Assembly: GCF_016862075.1 (NCBI RefSeq)
Contig: NZ_BOMG01000109.1
Coordinates: forward strand, 1-32,745
From: Actinoplanes couchii
GTDB lineage: Bacteria > Actinomycetota > Actinomycetes > Mycobacteriales > Micromonosporaceae
Reading direction: 5' to 3'
DNA length: 32,745 nt
The notes below the pieces were generated by a model. The model had not been told where the DNA came from, did not search any database, and was given only the letters and a program-made list of their open reading frames with translations. Below, piece after piece: positions 22,300-29,429 of the stretch (position 1 is its first letter; each line of letters starts with the position of its first letter). A program made the translations under genes and the position numbers.

Positions 22300-23454
22300 C
22301 TACCGCAGGTGCGGTGGGGTACCAGCCCACCCCCTAGCCTCCCACTCGGCCTTCTGTCGTCGGCGCTTGTCGGCGAGTTGCCACTCCTCCACGGCGCGGT
22401 CGTGCAGCGCGCTCTGCCAGACGGCGCGGTCCTGCAGTGGGTTCTGCCAGATGCCGCCGGGCGCGGTGGCCAGCGCGTCCAGCAGGTGATCCCAGATCAG
22501 GCCGAGAGCAACGGATTGCGAGGCCGGCACACCCTCATGGCGGACCGTCACCTCGGCATCCCCGATGCCCGCGCGGATCAGCATCCTTACAGTGGTGACC
22601 TGCTCGTCCGGTAACGCGGTGACCGGTGGAGGAGAGATCGGCGATGCGGCTGTAGCCCATCGCCAGGTCAGCACCGGCGCTTCCGAGCCGCCGTCAGCCA
22701 CTGCCAGGCGGATCTCCACGTCCCCGGCGGGGATGGTGGGAGCCAGCCAGTCGGGGGCGGCCGTGGCCCGATGGGCGGGCATGACGCGGCTGCGGATCAC
22801 CGTCACCCGGGGCCCAGGATCGACCGGCGGCACGGTGACCCGTTCGCGCGGTGAGGGGAACGGCAGGCGGCTGGGCTTCGGTCGCGGCAGCAGGCTCAGC
22901 ATCGCCCACTCAGCAGCCGATGCCGTTTTCTGCGGCCCCCCGAAACGGAGCCCATCGGCCGTCATCCGCGGCCACCCAGAACGGAGGTCATCGGTGTACA
23001 GGGTGCGAAACCCGGTCTCCTCGGTTACCGGCCACAGGTGCAGTTCATGCTGCTCTGGAGAGTCGTCCTCGATGCGGACGGACTCGTCCAGCCGATGGCG
23101 GGCGTACACCCGTAGCCGTAGAAGTCCGTTTCCCGGCATCGGCACTTCGCGGAGCTCATCGTGGCTGCCACCCATCAGCCCGATCACCGTGACACTGCCG
23201 GTCGGACACCACAACGTCGTTTCTGCGGCGGCATCCCAGTCGCCGCGGGGGAGCATTGACGGCTCGGAAGAGTGCCCGATCACTCGCATCTGGATGCTTC
23301 CGGTGTGCAACCCGGTGAACCCCGTGCATCTGTGTGGCCCACCCACATGCAGCAGATCGTCACCGATCGTGTAGATGCCCATCTCGTCCGCGCCGTCGCC
23401 GGCGAAGATCCGGTACTGGCAGTGGCTGACGGACAGTCGTACGAATTCGGGCAT
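22300..23454 (-). CDS. Hypothetical protein, 384 residues
   Basis: A two-part soluble protein. The N-terminal part (1-175) appears beta-rich, with CQYRIFAGDGADEMGIYTIG, GSVTVIGLMGGSHDELREV and LLRLRVYARHRLDESVRIED. A Pro-rich middle (RPKPSRLPFPSPRERVTVPP) leads to a second beta-rich domain (about 230-330; AGDVEIRLAVADGGSEAPVL). The C-terminus is helical with repeated W..-L-DRA units (NPLQDRAVWQSALHDRAVEE). No family or active site is recognised. AAGG, about 9 nt before ATG 23454, is a fair ribosome site. It is the largest intact gene of an unknown minus-strand block. Confidence 0.7.
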   Translation of the reverse strand: MPEFVRLSVSHCQYRIFAGDGADEMGIYTIGDDLLHVGGPHRCTGFTGLHTGSIQMRVIGHSSEPSMLPRGDWDAAAETTLWCPTGSVTVIGLMGGSHDELREVPMPGNGLLRLRVYARHRLDESVRIEDDSPEQHELHLWPVTEETGFRTLYTDDLRSGWPRMTADGLRFGGPQKTASAAEWAMLSLLPRPKPSRLPFPSPRERVTVPPVDPGPRVTVIRSRVMPAHRATAAPDWLAPTIPAGDVEIRLAVADGGSEAPVLTWRWATAASPISPPPVTALPDEQVTTVRMLIRAGIGDAEVTVRHEGVPASQSVALGLIWDHLLDALATAPGGIWQNPLQDRAVWQSALHDRAVEEWQLADKRRRQKAEWEARGWAGTPPHLR

Positions 23455-23468
23455 GCCGCGTACCTTAA

Positions 23469-23503
23469 GCGCCGCCGCGGGTGCCTGTGGGGGCAGGCGG
23501 CGC
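23469..23503 (-). terminator. GC-rich hairpin between unknown genes
   Basis: Arms GCGCCGCC (23469-23476) and GGCGGCGC (23496-23503) pair perfectly, and an alternative inner pairing GCCT/AGGC exists. It lies downstream of the decayed gene ending at 23558 and upstream of the 384-residue protein, a position suited to a minus-strand terminator. Confidence 0.5.
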
Positions 23504-23557
23504 CAGGCCGAGCGTGACGGTCGCCAAAAGGGTGCGGGCAGCAGATGAAGTCATGCG

Positions 23558-23892
23558 TTAGGCCAGCCACGAGGCATCGACACCGTCGTCGTGGTGCTCG
23601 GCTGCGCTGCGCTGCGGGCGTCGCTGCTGCGGTACACCCCGCCCCTGACCTGGCGGGTCGGCGAGAAGCCGGTCGAAGGCGGCTCGCCCGGATTCCGCGG
23701 CGACCTCATCGGTTAGCGGATCGCCCGCCTCGGCAGCAGCGAATGCTGCGGCAATCCAGTCGACCCGGTCAAGATCGGTCAGTTGCAGGGCCTGACGAGT
23801 TGCCCAGCAGGGTTTGGCATAGCTGCGTGGCCGTGCTCCTCCCACTGATCGAGCTGGGTCACCAACACCCCCCATGCCTTGCACCCGATCAT
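23558..23892 (-). pseudogene. Frameshifted unknown gene, downstream member of a decayed pair
   Basis: From ATG 23892 the frame reads MIGCKAWGVLVTQLDQWEEH and then would end at 23779. In the adjacent frame the sequence continues naturally as SYAKPCWATRQALQLTDLDR, VDWIAAAFAAAEAGDPLTD, and ends at 23558. Third-position GC is high in both parts on either side of about 23820, which points to a single frameshift there. Its ATG overlaps the stop of the upstream decayed gene (ATGA, 23889-23892). The family is not recognised. A sequencing error would produce the same picture. Confidence 0.5.
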
Positions 23893-24366
23893 CCGGTCGG
23901 CACGCGCGGGGGACCACGCTGCCGCACATGCTCGGGGGCCCGCCGCTCGCGTTCCTGCGCCGAACGGCGCGGCTGCCCGGGAGCCGGCACCTCGTCCGCG
24001 TCGATGACGTGGGCCTGTCGCCCGGCGCCGCATTCTGGTCATCTCCGAGGCGGGCCCGGCCGCGTTCGGTGTCGCCCGCGGCCGCGTGTGCCCCTGGGCC
24101 GCGGCGGCGCGGTCCAGGGCGTCCGACAGCCACGCAATGTCGTCCGGGCTCGGCTGGCTCGGCGCCCCCGGATCGATGTGCACACCGCGGTCGGCGAGCC
24201 GGTCGACGACGACCCGGCGGGCCTCGGCCGCCCGGGGATCGACGTGCTGCCACATCGACGCGGCCCGTCAGACCCGGTCGATGTCCTCGGCGCCGGCATC
24301 GCGCCACCATTGCGGACGCATCGCCGCCCGCCACACTGCCGAGTCGGCCCGGTGGTGCATGCGCAT
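23889..24366 (-). pseudogene. Unknown gene broken by an in-frame TGA and a frameshift
   Basis: From ATG 24366 the frame reads MRMHHRADSAVWRAAMRPQ, WWRDAGAEDIDRV, then TGA at 24268-24270. It continues in the same frame as RAASMWQHVDPRAAEARRVV, VDRLADRGVHIDPGAPSQP and PDDIAWLSDALDRAAAAQG. A TGG (Trp) at the stop would fit. Near 24050 coding character moves to another frame (RQAHVIDADEVPAPGQPRRS, AQERERRAPEHVRQ), which ends at 23889. Two lesions in under 500 bp suggest true decay. It diverges from the sigma factor gene. No family recognised. Confidence 0.5.
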
Positions 24367-24468
24367 CTGCTCGCGCCGCCCGGGATCGTTCTCGTCCGAG
24401 GGCGGGCGGGTCCGGATCAGCGACCGGGCGATGGCCGAGCTGCGGGAGATCTTCGGGATCGGGGACCG

Positions 24469-25005
24469 GTGAACGACAACGGATTCGCCGAGTTCGTCAC
24501 CGGGCGGTACCCGGCGCTGGTGCGGTACGGGACGCTGCTCACCGGCGACCGCGGCCACGGCGAGGACCTCACCCAGGAAGCCCTGGTCAAGACCCATCGT
24601 GCCTGGCGGCGGTTGCATCCGGACGGTGACCCGGAGGCGTACACCAGGCAGGTCATGGTGCGGGCCGCCTGGCGGGCCGGGCGCCGGCTGTGGCGCCGAG
24701 AGGTCCCGGCCGAACAGATCCCGGACCGGCCCGTGCCGGGCGACGCCTTCGACCGCCGCGACACCGCCGACGCGGTCCTGGCCGCGCTGCGGAGCCTGCC
24801 GGCCGGGCAGCGCGTGGTGCTGGTGCTGCGCTACTGGGCCGGGTTCTCCGAGCAGGAGATCGCCGCCCAGCTGGGCTGTTCGGCGGGCACCGTCAAGAGC
24901 CGCGCCAGCCGGGCCATCACGGCCCTCGGCCGTTCCGGCGGCCCACTCGCCGACGCGTTCACCCTCAGCGATGCAGGCCACCATCAAGATCGCCGGGGGG
25001 TTTGA
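24469..25005 (+). CDS. SigE-family RNA polymerase sigma factor (ECF-like)
   Basis: A 178-residue sigma-70 family protein. Region 2 (about 6-75) reads FAEFVTGRYPALVRYGTLLT, then GEDLTQEALVKTHRAWRRL. Region 4 (about 105-160) reads LRSLPAGQRVVLVLRYWAGF then SEQEIAAQLGCSAGTVKSRA. This is the SigE-type layout common in actinomycetes. No anti-sigma gene follows. Its stop codon (25003-25005) lies inside the first operator dyad of the next operon. The GTG at 24469 overlaps the TGA of a short upstream frame ending MAELREIFGIGDR (ATG 24431), a possible leader peptide or gene remnant. Confidence 0.9.
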   Translation: MNDNGFAEFVTGRYPALVRYGTLLTGDRGHGEDLTQEALVKTHRAWRRLHPDGDPEAYTRQVMVRAAWRAGRRLWRREVPAEQIPDRPVPGDAFDRRDTADAVLAALRSLPAGQRVVLVLRYWAGFSEQEIAAQLGCSAGTVKSRASRAITALGRSGGPLADAFTLSDAGHHQDRRGV

Positions 25006-25047
25006 GCGGTCGCTCAACATCAGCTACAGTCTTGAGCACTTGCTCAA
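25002..25047 (+). promoter_or_regulatory. Promoter flanked by two identical-arm operator dyads
   Basis: Two dyads with arms TTGAGC / GCTCAA and 4-nt centres (GGTC at 25002-25017, ACTT at 25032-25047) are spaced 30 bp apart. The first contains a -35 (TTGAGC). TACAGT (25025-25030), 17 bp further on, is the -10. The second dyad covers the expected start point. This is a textbook repressible promoter for the SRPBCC-DUF4166 operon, of the kind bound by TetR-type dimers. Confidence 0.85.
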
Positions 25048-25067
25048 CTTGTAGCGGAGGCAGCGCC

Positions 25068-25721
25068 GTGGCCAGGATCTATGTCGAGACGATCATCGAC
25101 GCGCCGCTGGACCGGGTGTGGGAGGCGACGCAGGATCATCGGCGGCATCCCCGGTGGGATCTGCGGTTCGGGCGGATCGATCCGGTGCCCGGGACCACGC
25201 CCGCCGAGTTCACCTACGCCACCACGGTCCTGCCCGGGGTCGAGATCGCCGGGTACGGCGTGCACACCGGAGACAGGCGCGGCGGCCACGATGGCGCGGC
25301 GGTCTCCGCGCTGCGGTTCGGGTCGCCGGACCGGCGGTCGCCGATCGAGAGCGGGACCGGCTACTGGCGATACGTTCCGGCCGGCGAGCGGACCACATTC
25401 CTCACCGGGTACGCCTACCGCACCCGCTGGGGACTCGCCGGCCGCGCCGTGGACCTGGTGTTCGGGCCGCTGTTCGGGTGGGCCACCGCGTGGTCGTTCG
25501 ACCGGCTCCGGCTGTGGCTCGAACACGGCGTCACCCCGGAACGGGCGCTGGGGCACGCCCTCGCCGAACTGGCCCTGCGCCTGGCCGTCGTTGCCGGGGC
25601 CGCCGCTGCCGGGGCGGGATGGCCGGTCGTGCTGCTGATCGCGGTGCTGGCGGTGTTCGTACCGCCGCATCCGCGCACTCCCGCGGCCCGCCGGTGCCGG
25701 CGGCAGGCGGCGCACCGATGA
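25068..25721 (+). CDS. SRPBCC family protein (polyketide cyclase/dehydrase-like)
   Basis: A 217-residue protein starting VARIYVETIIDAPLDRVWEA, the typical first strand and helix of an SRPBCC (START-like) ligand pocket, followed by a HPRWDLRF segment. The pocket domain spans about 1-150. A membrane segment follows (LAVVAGAAAAGAGWPVVLL, IAVLAVFVPP), unusual for simple SRPBCC proteins. GGAGG 7 nt before the GTG at 25068 sets the start. Its TGA overlaps the ATG of the DUF4166 gene (25718-25721). The pair is driven by the dyad-flanked promoter and probably binds or carries a lipid-like compound; the ligand is unknown. Confidence 0.88.
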   Translation: MARIYVETIIDAPLDRVWEATQDHRRHPRWDLRFGRIDPVPGTTPAEFTYATTVLPGVEIAGYGVHTGDRRGGHDGAAVSALRFGSPDRRSPIESGTGYWRYVPAGERTTFLTGYAYRTRWGLAGRAVDLVFGPLFGWATAWSFDRLRLWLEHGVTPERALGHALAELALRLAVVAGAAAAGAGWPVVLLIAVLAVFVPPHPRTPAARRCRRQAAHR

Positions 25722-26437
25722 CCTCGGTCTTCCAGCAGGCCATGGGTGACGGCTTCAACCGGCTGCACCCGCGGCTGCAGCGCCGGTTCGGCGTCGACGG
25801 CGAACGCGACCAGGGCTGCATCGGCACCGGGGTGATGGACCGGGTGTGGCGCGGCGGGGCGTTCACGGTGCCGTTCCTGCGGCTCGGGACGCTGCGGCAC
25901 ATCCTGTTCCCGGAGACCGGCGCCGCGATCCCGTTCACCATCGAGAACTACGCCTACCGGGACACGTACGCCCGGCCGACGCTGACGTTCGTGCGCACCT
26001 TCCAGGTCCGGCCGCACCGCCGCCGCCGGTTCGACGCCACCATGGTCCACGACCCGGTTCGCAACGTGGTCGTCGACTACCTCGGCACCACCCAGCACCT
26101 GGCCGTCGACCTGGACGTGTCCACCGACGGCGCGGGCGGGCTGCGGCTGCGCAGCACCACCCAGACGTTCCGCGGCGGCATCCGCTGCCCCGGCGCCGTG
26201 ACCGGCGACGCCGAGGTCCACGAGACGTGGGACGCCGACGCCGGGTGCTTCCGCATCCGGGTGTCGGTGACGAACCGCCGCTTCGGCCCGCTCTTCGGCT
26301 ACCACGGCAGTTTCACCACGTCGTACGTCCCGGCCGGCACCCCGGTCCCGGCCGCGGTCCGGCCGTTGCGGGAGAACCCGCCCGATCAGATCTGGGCGCT
26401 GCCGCCGTCGACGGCCAGCTCGGAGCCGTTCATGTAG
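25718..26437 (+). CDS. DUF4166 domain-containing protein
   Basis: A 239-residue protein matching DUF4166: FNRLHPRLQRRFGVDGERDQ, IGTGVMDRVWRGG, FPETGAAIPFTIENYAYRD, TLTFVRTFQV, and a C-terminal RFGPLFGYHGSFTTSYV. The family has no assigned biochemical role and is often paired with SRPBCC proteins or oxidoreductases. It is translationally coupled to the SRPBCC gene through an ATGA overlap. The 3' end overlaps the convergent SDR gene by 52 bp, and the last 10 or so residues may be incidental. Confidence 0.88.
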   Translation: MTSVFQQAMGDGFNRLHPRLQRRFGVDGERDQGCIGTGVMDRVWRGGAFTVPFLRLGTLRHILFPETGAAIPFTIENYAYRDTYARPTLTFVRTFQVRPHRRRRFDATMVHDPVRNVVVDYLGTTQHLAVDLDVSTDGAGGLRLRSTTQTFRGGIRCPGAVTGDAEVHETWDADAGCFRIRVSVTNRRFGPLFGYHGSFTTSYVPAGTPVPAAVRPLRENPPDQIWALPPSTASSEPFM

Positions 26438-27120
26438 CTGGAGGCGTCCGAGGCGAGGAAGACGGCCGCCGCGGCGATCTCCTCGGGTTCGGCCAGCCGC
26501 CCGAGGGGGATCGTGGCCTCGGCGGCGGCGAGTGCGTCGGGCGGGACCAGATCGAGCAGTCCCTGCGTACGGGTACCGCCGGGCGACAACATGTTGATGC
26601 GGTACCCACCCGCGCCCGCACCGTGGGCCAGTCCACGGACCAGGTTGCGCAGCGCGGCCTTGGTGGAACCGTAGACCGGCAGGTACGGCTCCGGCCGGCT
26701 GGCCGCCGACGACCCGGTGAAGATGATCGACGCCCCCTTCGACAGCAGCGGCAGCGCCTTCTGCACGGTGAACAGCGGGCCCTTGACATTGGTGGTGAAC
26801 ATCGCGTCGACCTGCTCCTCGGTGATCTCCCCGAGCGACGCGGCGATCCCGATCCCAGCGTTGGCGACGAGGACGTCGATCCGCCCGGCCTGCTCGGTGA
26901 CAGTCGCGTAGAGACCGTCCAGCTCGTCGAGCCGCCCCACGTCACACCGGATCCCGGTGACCCGGTCACCGAGTTCGGCCACGACCTCGTCCAGCTGCGC
27001 CTGCCGCCGCCCGGTGACGAAAACCCGAGCCCCTTCGGCGTGGTAGGCCCGGGCGATGGCCCGCCCGATTCCCGAGTTCCCGCCGGTCACCACTGCGACC
27101 TTGTCCTGGAGAACGTTCAT
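26386..27120 (-). CDS. SDR family oxidoreductase
   Basis: A 244-residue classical short-chain dehydrogenase. TGGNSGIG (12-19) binds the cofactor, NAG lies at 87-89, SSAAS at 137-141 has the catalytic Ser, and YGSTK gives Tyr150 and Lys154. The C-terminal NGSELAVDGGSAQI is standard. A GRRQ after the second strand suggests NADP preference. GGGAG, 7 nt before ATG 27120, fixes the start. Upstream lie a promoter and a long inverted repeat, so a TetR-type repressor probably controls it, but none is adjacent. The substrate is unknown. Confidence 0.95.
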   Translation of the reverse strand: MNVLQDKVAVVTGGNSGIGRAIARAYHAEGARVFVTGRRQAQLDEVVAELGDRVTGIRCDVGRLDELDGLYATVTEQAGRIDVLVANAGIGIAASLGEITEEQVDAMFTTNVKGPLFTVQKALPLLSKGASIIFTGSSAASRPEPYLPVYGSTKAALRNLVRGLAHGAGAGGYRINMLSPGGTRTQGLLDLVPPDALAAAEATIPLGRLAEPEEIAAAAVFLASDASSYMNGSELAVDGGSAQI

Positions 27121-27137
27121 GGTCAGCTCCCTCGTAG

Positions 27138-27184
27138 TTATTGACTGCTCGGACAATAAACCCTGTTCTTGTCTATGTAGTCAA
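27138..27184 (-). promoter_or_regulatory. SDR promoter with operator dyad
   Basis: On the minus strand TTGACT (27179-27184) and GTTTAT (27156-27161), 17 bp apart, form a promoter. A 22-bp element at 27138-27159 has arms TTATTG / CAATAA and a quasi-symmetric centre, and it overlaps the -10 and start point. The -35 lies in GTTATTGACT, which is repeated inverted as AGTCAATAAC at 27134-27143 of the opposite reading. The layout fits TetR-type repression. Confidence 0.75.
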
Positions 27185-27302
27185 TAACGAGAGCATGGGT
27201 GTGGTGCGTGCCATAGGTGGCTGAGGTGGAGTACCGGCTGCCCCGGATCAGACCGTGACGCCTACGTCGTCCGGCGAGGTCGATGCGCCTTATCCTCGCC
27301 GG

Positions 27303-27761
27303 ATGACGTACGAGGACACCGCGGAACGAGTCATCGACCGGCTGCTGTTGGCCCTGGCGGCGCAGCAGCGCGAGTCCGGGAGACCGGGCTTTCCTGAGCA
27401 GGTCGCCGAGGTATTCGCCGAGTTGAGCAGGGACGAAGCCGGCGTGATCTTCGGCCAGGCCGGGCATCTCGTGCACTACGGCGTGAACACCGAACCCTTG
27501 GTGGGTCTCGTCGACATGATCTCAGCCGTCCAGCGCGGCGAGGCTCCGGAAGACGCCGCGCTCAAGCCGGGAGACTCCGTTCGGATCGCGGGCGACCTGC
27601 CGGAGAACCTCGCCGACCATGACGAGGCGATACTGCGCGAAATGGTCTTCGTCGTTCGTCACGTCGGCTCCGACGCGATGGTGGACGTGCAGCCGGACCT
27701 GCTCGAGGACTATGTGATCGAGACGGTGCCGATCGCGATCCTGGAGCAGGTGCGGCCGTGA
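27303..27761 (+). CDS. Hypothetical protein
   Basis: A 152-residue soluble acidic protein. The first half is helical (YEDTAERVIDRLLLALAAQQ; QVAEVFAELSRDEAGVIF). The second half carries GDSVRIAGDLPENLADHDEA and REMVFVVRHVGSDAMVDVQP, probably strands. No family recognised. TTATCC lies 6 nt before the ATG, which suggests a leaderless transcript. It ends 27 bp before the stop of the convergent LexA-like gene. The 182 bp between it and the SDR start contain the SDR promoter and nothing else I can identify. Confidence 0.68.
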   Translation: MTYEDTAERVIDRLLLALAAQQRESGRPGFPEQVAEVFAELSRDEAGVIFGQAGHLVHYGVNTEPLVGLVDMISAVQRGEAPEDAALKPGDSVRIAGDLPENLADHDEAILREMVFVVRHVGSDAMVDVQPDLLEDYVIETVPIAILEQVRP

Positions 27762-27788
27762 AAGGTCGCCGTGACGGCTACGACCGCC

Positions 27789-28430
27789 TCAGACGCGGCG
27801 CAGCACCGAGACGACCTTGCCCAGGATCACCGCCTCGTCGCCGGGGATCGGGGAGTACGCCGGGTTCCGGGGCTCCAGGAAGACGTGACCGCCGCGGCGC
27901 TGGAACACCTTCACCGTGGCCTCGTCGTCGATCATGGCGGCCACGATGTCACCGTTCCACGCCTCGGACTGCTGGCGCACCACCACGATGTCACCGTCGC
28001 AGATCGCCGCGTCCACCATCGAGTCGCCCTGCACCCGCAGACTGAACAGGGTGCCCCGGCCCACCAGATCACGCGGCAGGTTCAGCAGCTCCTCGGTGGA
28101 CTCGTCGGCCAGGATCGGGGCGCCGGCCGCGATCGTGCCGACCAGCGGGACACCCACCGTGTCACCCGGACGCGACGACACGTCACCGGACGGCTCCAGG
28201 AACATCCGGATGTCCACCGGCCGGCCCACCGACCGACCGCGCCGCAGGAAACCGTGCTCCTCCAGGCTGCGCATATGCCGGCTGACCGTGGACGACGACA
28301 TGCCCAGCGCGTCGGCGATCTCCCGCGTGGAGGGCGCGAAGCCGTGTTTCACCGCCGCGTCCCGGATCACCCTCAGGATGCGGCGCAGACGCTCGGGCAG
28401 GACGGACGTGTCGAATTCCTCGGCTAGCAC
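27789..28430 (-). CDS. LexA-like transcriptional repressor
   Basis: A 213-residue protein with both LexA domains. Residues 10-75 are the winged helix (LPERLRRILRVIRDAAVKHG, STREIADALGMSSSTVSRHM). The S24 self-cleavage domain spans 92-213, with scissile Ala102-Gly103 in VGTIAAGAP, Ser137 in GDSMVDAAI and Lys174 in ATVKVF. It should therefore be RecA-dependent and autoproteolytic. GGAAGGA, 8 nt before GTG 28430, sets the start. I see no SOS box (GAAC..GTTC type) in the 61-bp gap to the divergent sigma gene, unlike autoregulated main LexA genes. It may be the sole LexA or a paralogue. Confidence 0.9.
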   Translation of the reverse strand: MLAEEFDTSVLPERLRRILRVIRDAAVKHGFAPSTREIADALGMSSSTVSRHMRSLEEHGFLRRGRSVGRPVDIRMFLEPSGDVSSRPGDTVGVPLVGTIAAGAPILADESTEELLNLPRDLVGRGTLFSLRVQGDSMVDAAICDGDIVVVRQQSEAWNGDIVAAMIDDEATVKVFQRRGGHVFLEPRNPAYSPIPGDEAVILGKVVSVLRRV

Positions 28431-28491
28431 CTGGAGATCCTTCCTCAAACCGGGCGTGAACCGAAGTCGCCGCGCCGGGCACTGTTCTGAT

Positions 28492-29022
28492 GTGACGGAT
28501 GCGGAACGCGACGCCCGGTTGGTGATCAGGGCGCAACTCGGGGATCGGACAGCGCTGAACGACCTCGTCGGACACTGGCACCTCCCGGTCTGGCGGTACG
28601 TGCGGGCGATGCTCGGCGACCGGTCACGGGCGGACGACGTCAGCCAGGAGGTGTGGGCCCGCGCCCTGCGCGCGCTGCCCCGGCTGCGGCAACCGGACCG
28701 TTTCGCCCCGTGGCTGTTGACGATCGCCCGTCGATCGGTCACCGCGAACCTAGCCGAGGGGTACGACAGAAACGTCCCGGACGAACCACCGCCCACCCGC
28801 GACGAGACGGCCGGGGTACTGGACCGGACCCAGGTGATCGACGGTCTGGCCGGCCTGGAACCCCGCGAACGTGAGGTGCTGATCCTGTTCTACCTGCACG
28901 ACCTGCCGGTGGACGACTGCGCGCAGATCCTGGACGTCCCGGCGGGCACGGTCAAGTCCCGCCTGAACCGGGCCCGTGGGCTACTGCGCGACCGGATGAT
29001 CGAGAAGGGATACCAGCCATGA
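28492..29022 (+). CDS. ECF RNA polymerase sigma factor
   Basis: A 176-residue sigma-70 family protein. Region 2 covers about 25-90 (LVGHWHLPVWRYVRAMLGDR, ADDVSQEVWARALRALPRL, FAPWLLTIARRSV). Region 4 covers about 120-170 (LAGLEPREREVLILFYLHDL, then DDCAQILDVPAGTVKSRLNR). The GTG at 28492 is chosen; no strong ribosome site is seen. The membrane protein directly downstream overlaps by 4 bp and may act as its membrane partner, although it lacks a visible anti-sigma zinc motif. It is divergent from the LexA-like gene. Confidence 0.92.
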   Translation: MTDAERDARLVIRAQLGDRTALNDLVGHWHLPVWRYVRAMLGDRSRADDVSQEVWARALRALPRLRQPDRFAPWLLTIARRSVTANLAEGYDRNVPDEPPPTRDETAGVLDRTQVIDGLAGLEPREREVLILFYLHDLPVDDCAQILDVPAGTVKSRLNRARGLLRDRMIEKGYQP

Positions 29023-29429
29023 CCGAGCAGCCGGGGTTCACCCCCGACGACGTGATCCGCCCGGTGTCGCGGCGGATCCTGGCCGCGGGCATCGCCGGGC
29101 TGACCGGGGCGACCACGATCGGCGCGCTCTGGGCCACCGAACCGGGGAGCCTGCCCACCCGTACCCAAGCGGCGTTTGCGGGGTTGATCGTGATCGGACT
29201 GACCTGGGCCGCACTGGCGGCCTGGACCCTCGCCCGGCGCCCGCTGTTCGCCGCCGACCGGGTGATCGGCGCGTGGCTGGGCATCGTCTTCAGCACCGCG
29301 ACGGCCGTGTTCAGCGCGGTGGTCGCCGGACCGCTCGCCGCCGTGCCCGGGCTGCTGCTGACCGTGGTGGCGCTGGTCCTGCTGCTGCGGGCCCGGGCCT
29401 GGCGTGATCGGTTGCGGTCACAGATCTGA
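29019..29429 (+). CDS. Small membrane protein coupled to the sigma factor
   Basis: A 136-residue protein with four hydrophobic segments: ILAAGIAGLTGATTIGALWA, AFAGLIVIGLTWAALAAW, VIGAWLGIVFSTATAVFSAV and VPGLLLTVVALVLLLRA. The N-terminal 18 residues and basic C-terminus (RARAWRDRLRSQI) are probably cytoplasmic. Its ATG overlaps the sigma gene stop (29019-29022). Position suggests a role in controlling the sigma factor, but there is no HxxxCxxC anti-sigma motif, so this is inference. Its 3' end overlaps the convergent hydrolase gene by 12 bp. Confidence 0.8.
   Translation: MTEQPGFTPDDVIRPVSRRILAAGIAGLTGATTIGALWATEPGSLPTRTQAAFAGLIVIGLTWAALAAWTLARRPLFAADRVIGAWLGIVFSTATAVFSAVVAGPLAAVPGLLLTVVALVLLLRARAWRDRLRSQI

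Noticed and set aside
23545..25005. A 486-residue plus-strand open frame covering the decayed region and the sigma gene
   Set aside because: Only the last 178 residues (from 24469) look like protein; the upstream part is Arg/Pro/Ala-rich shadow of the minus-strand genes.
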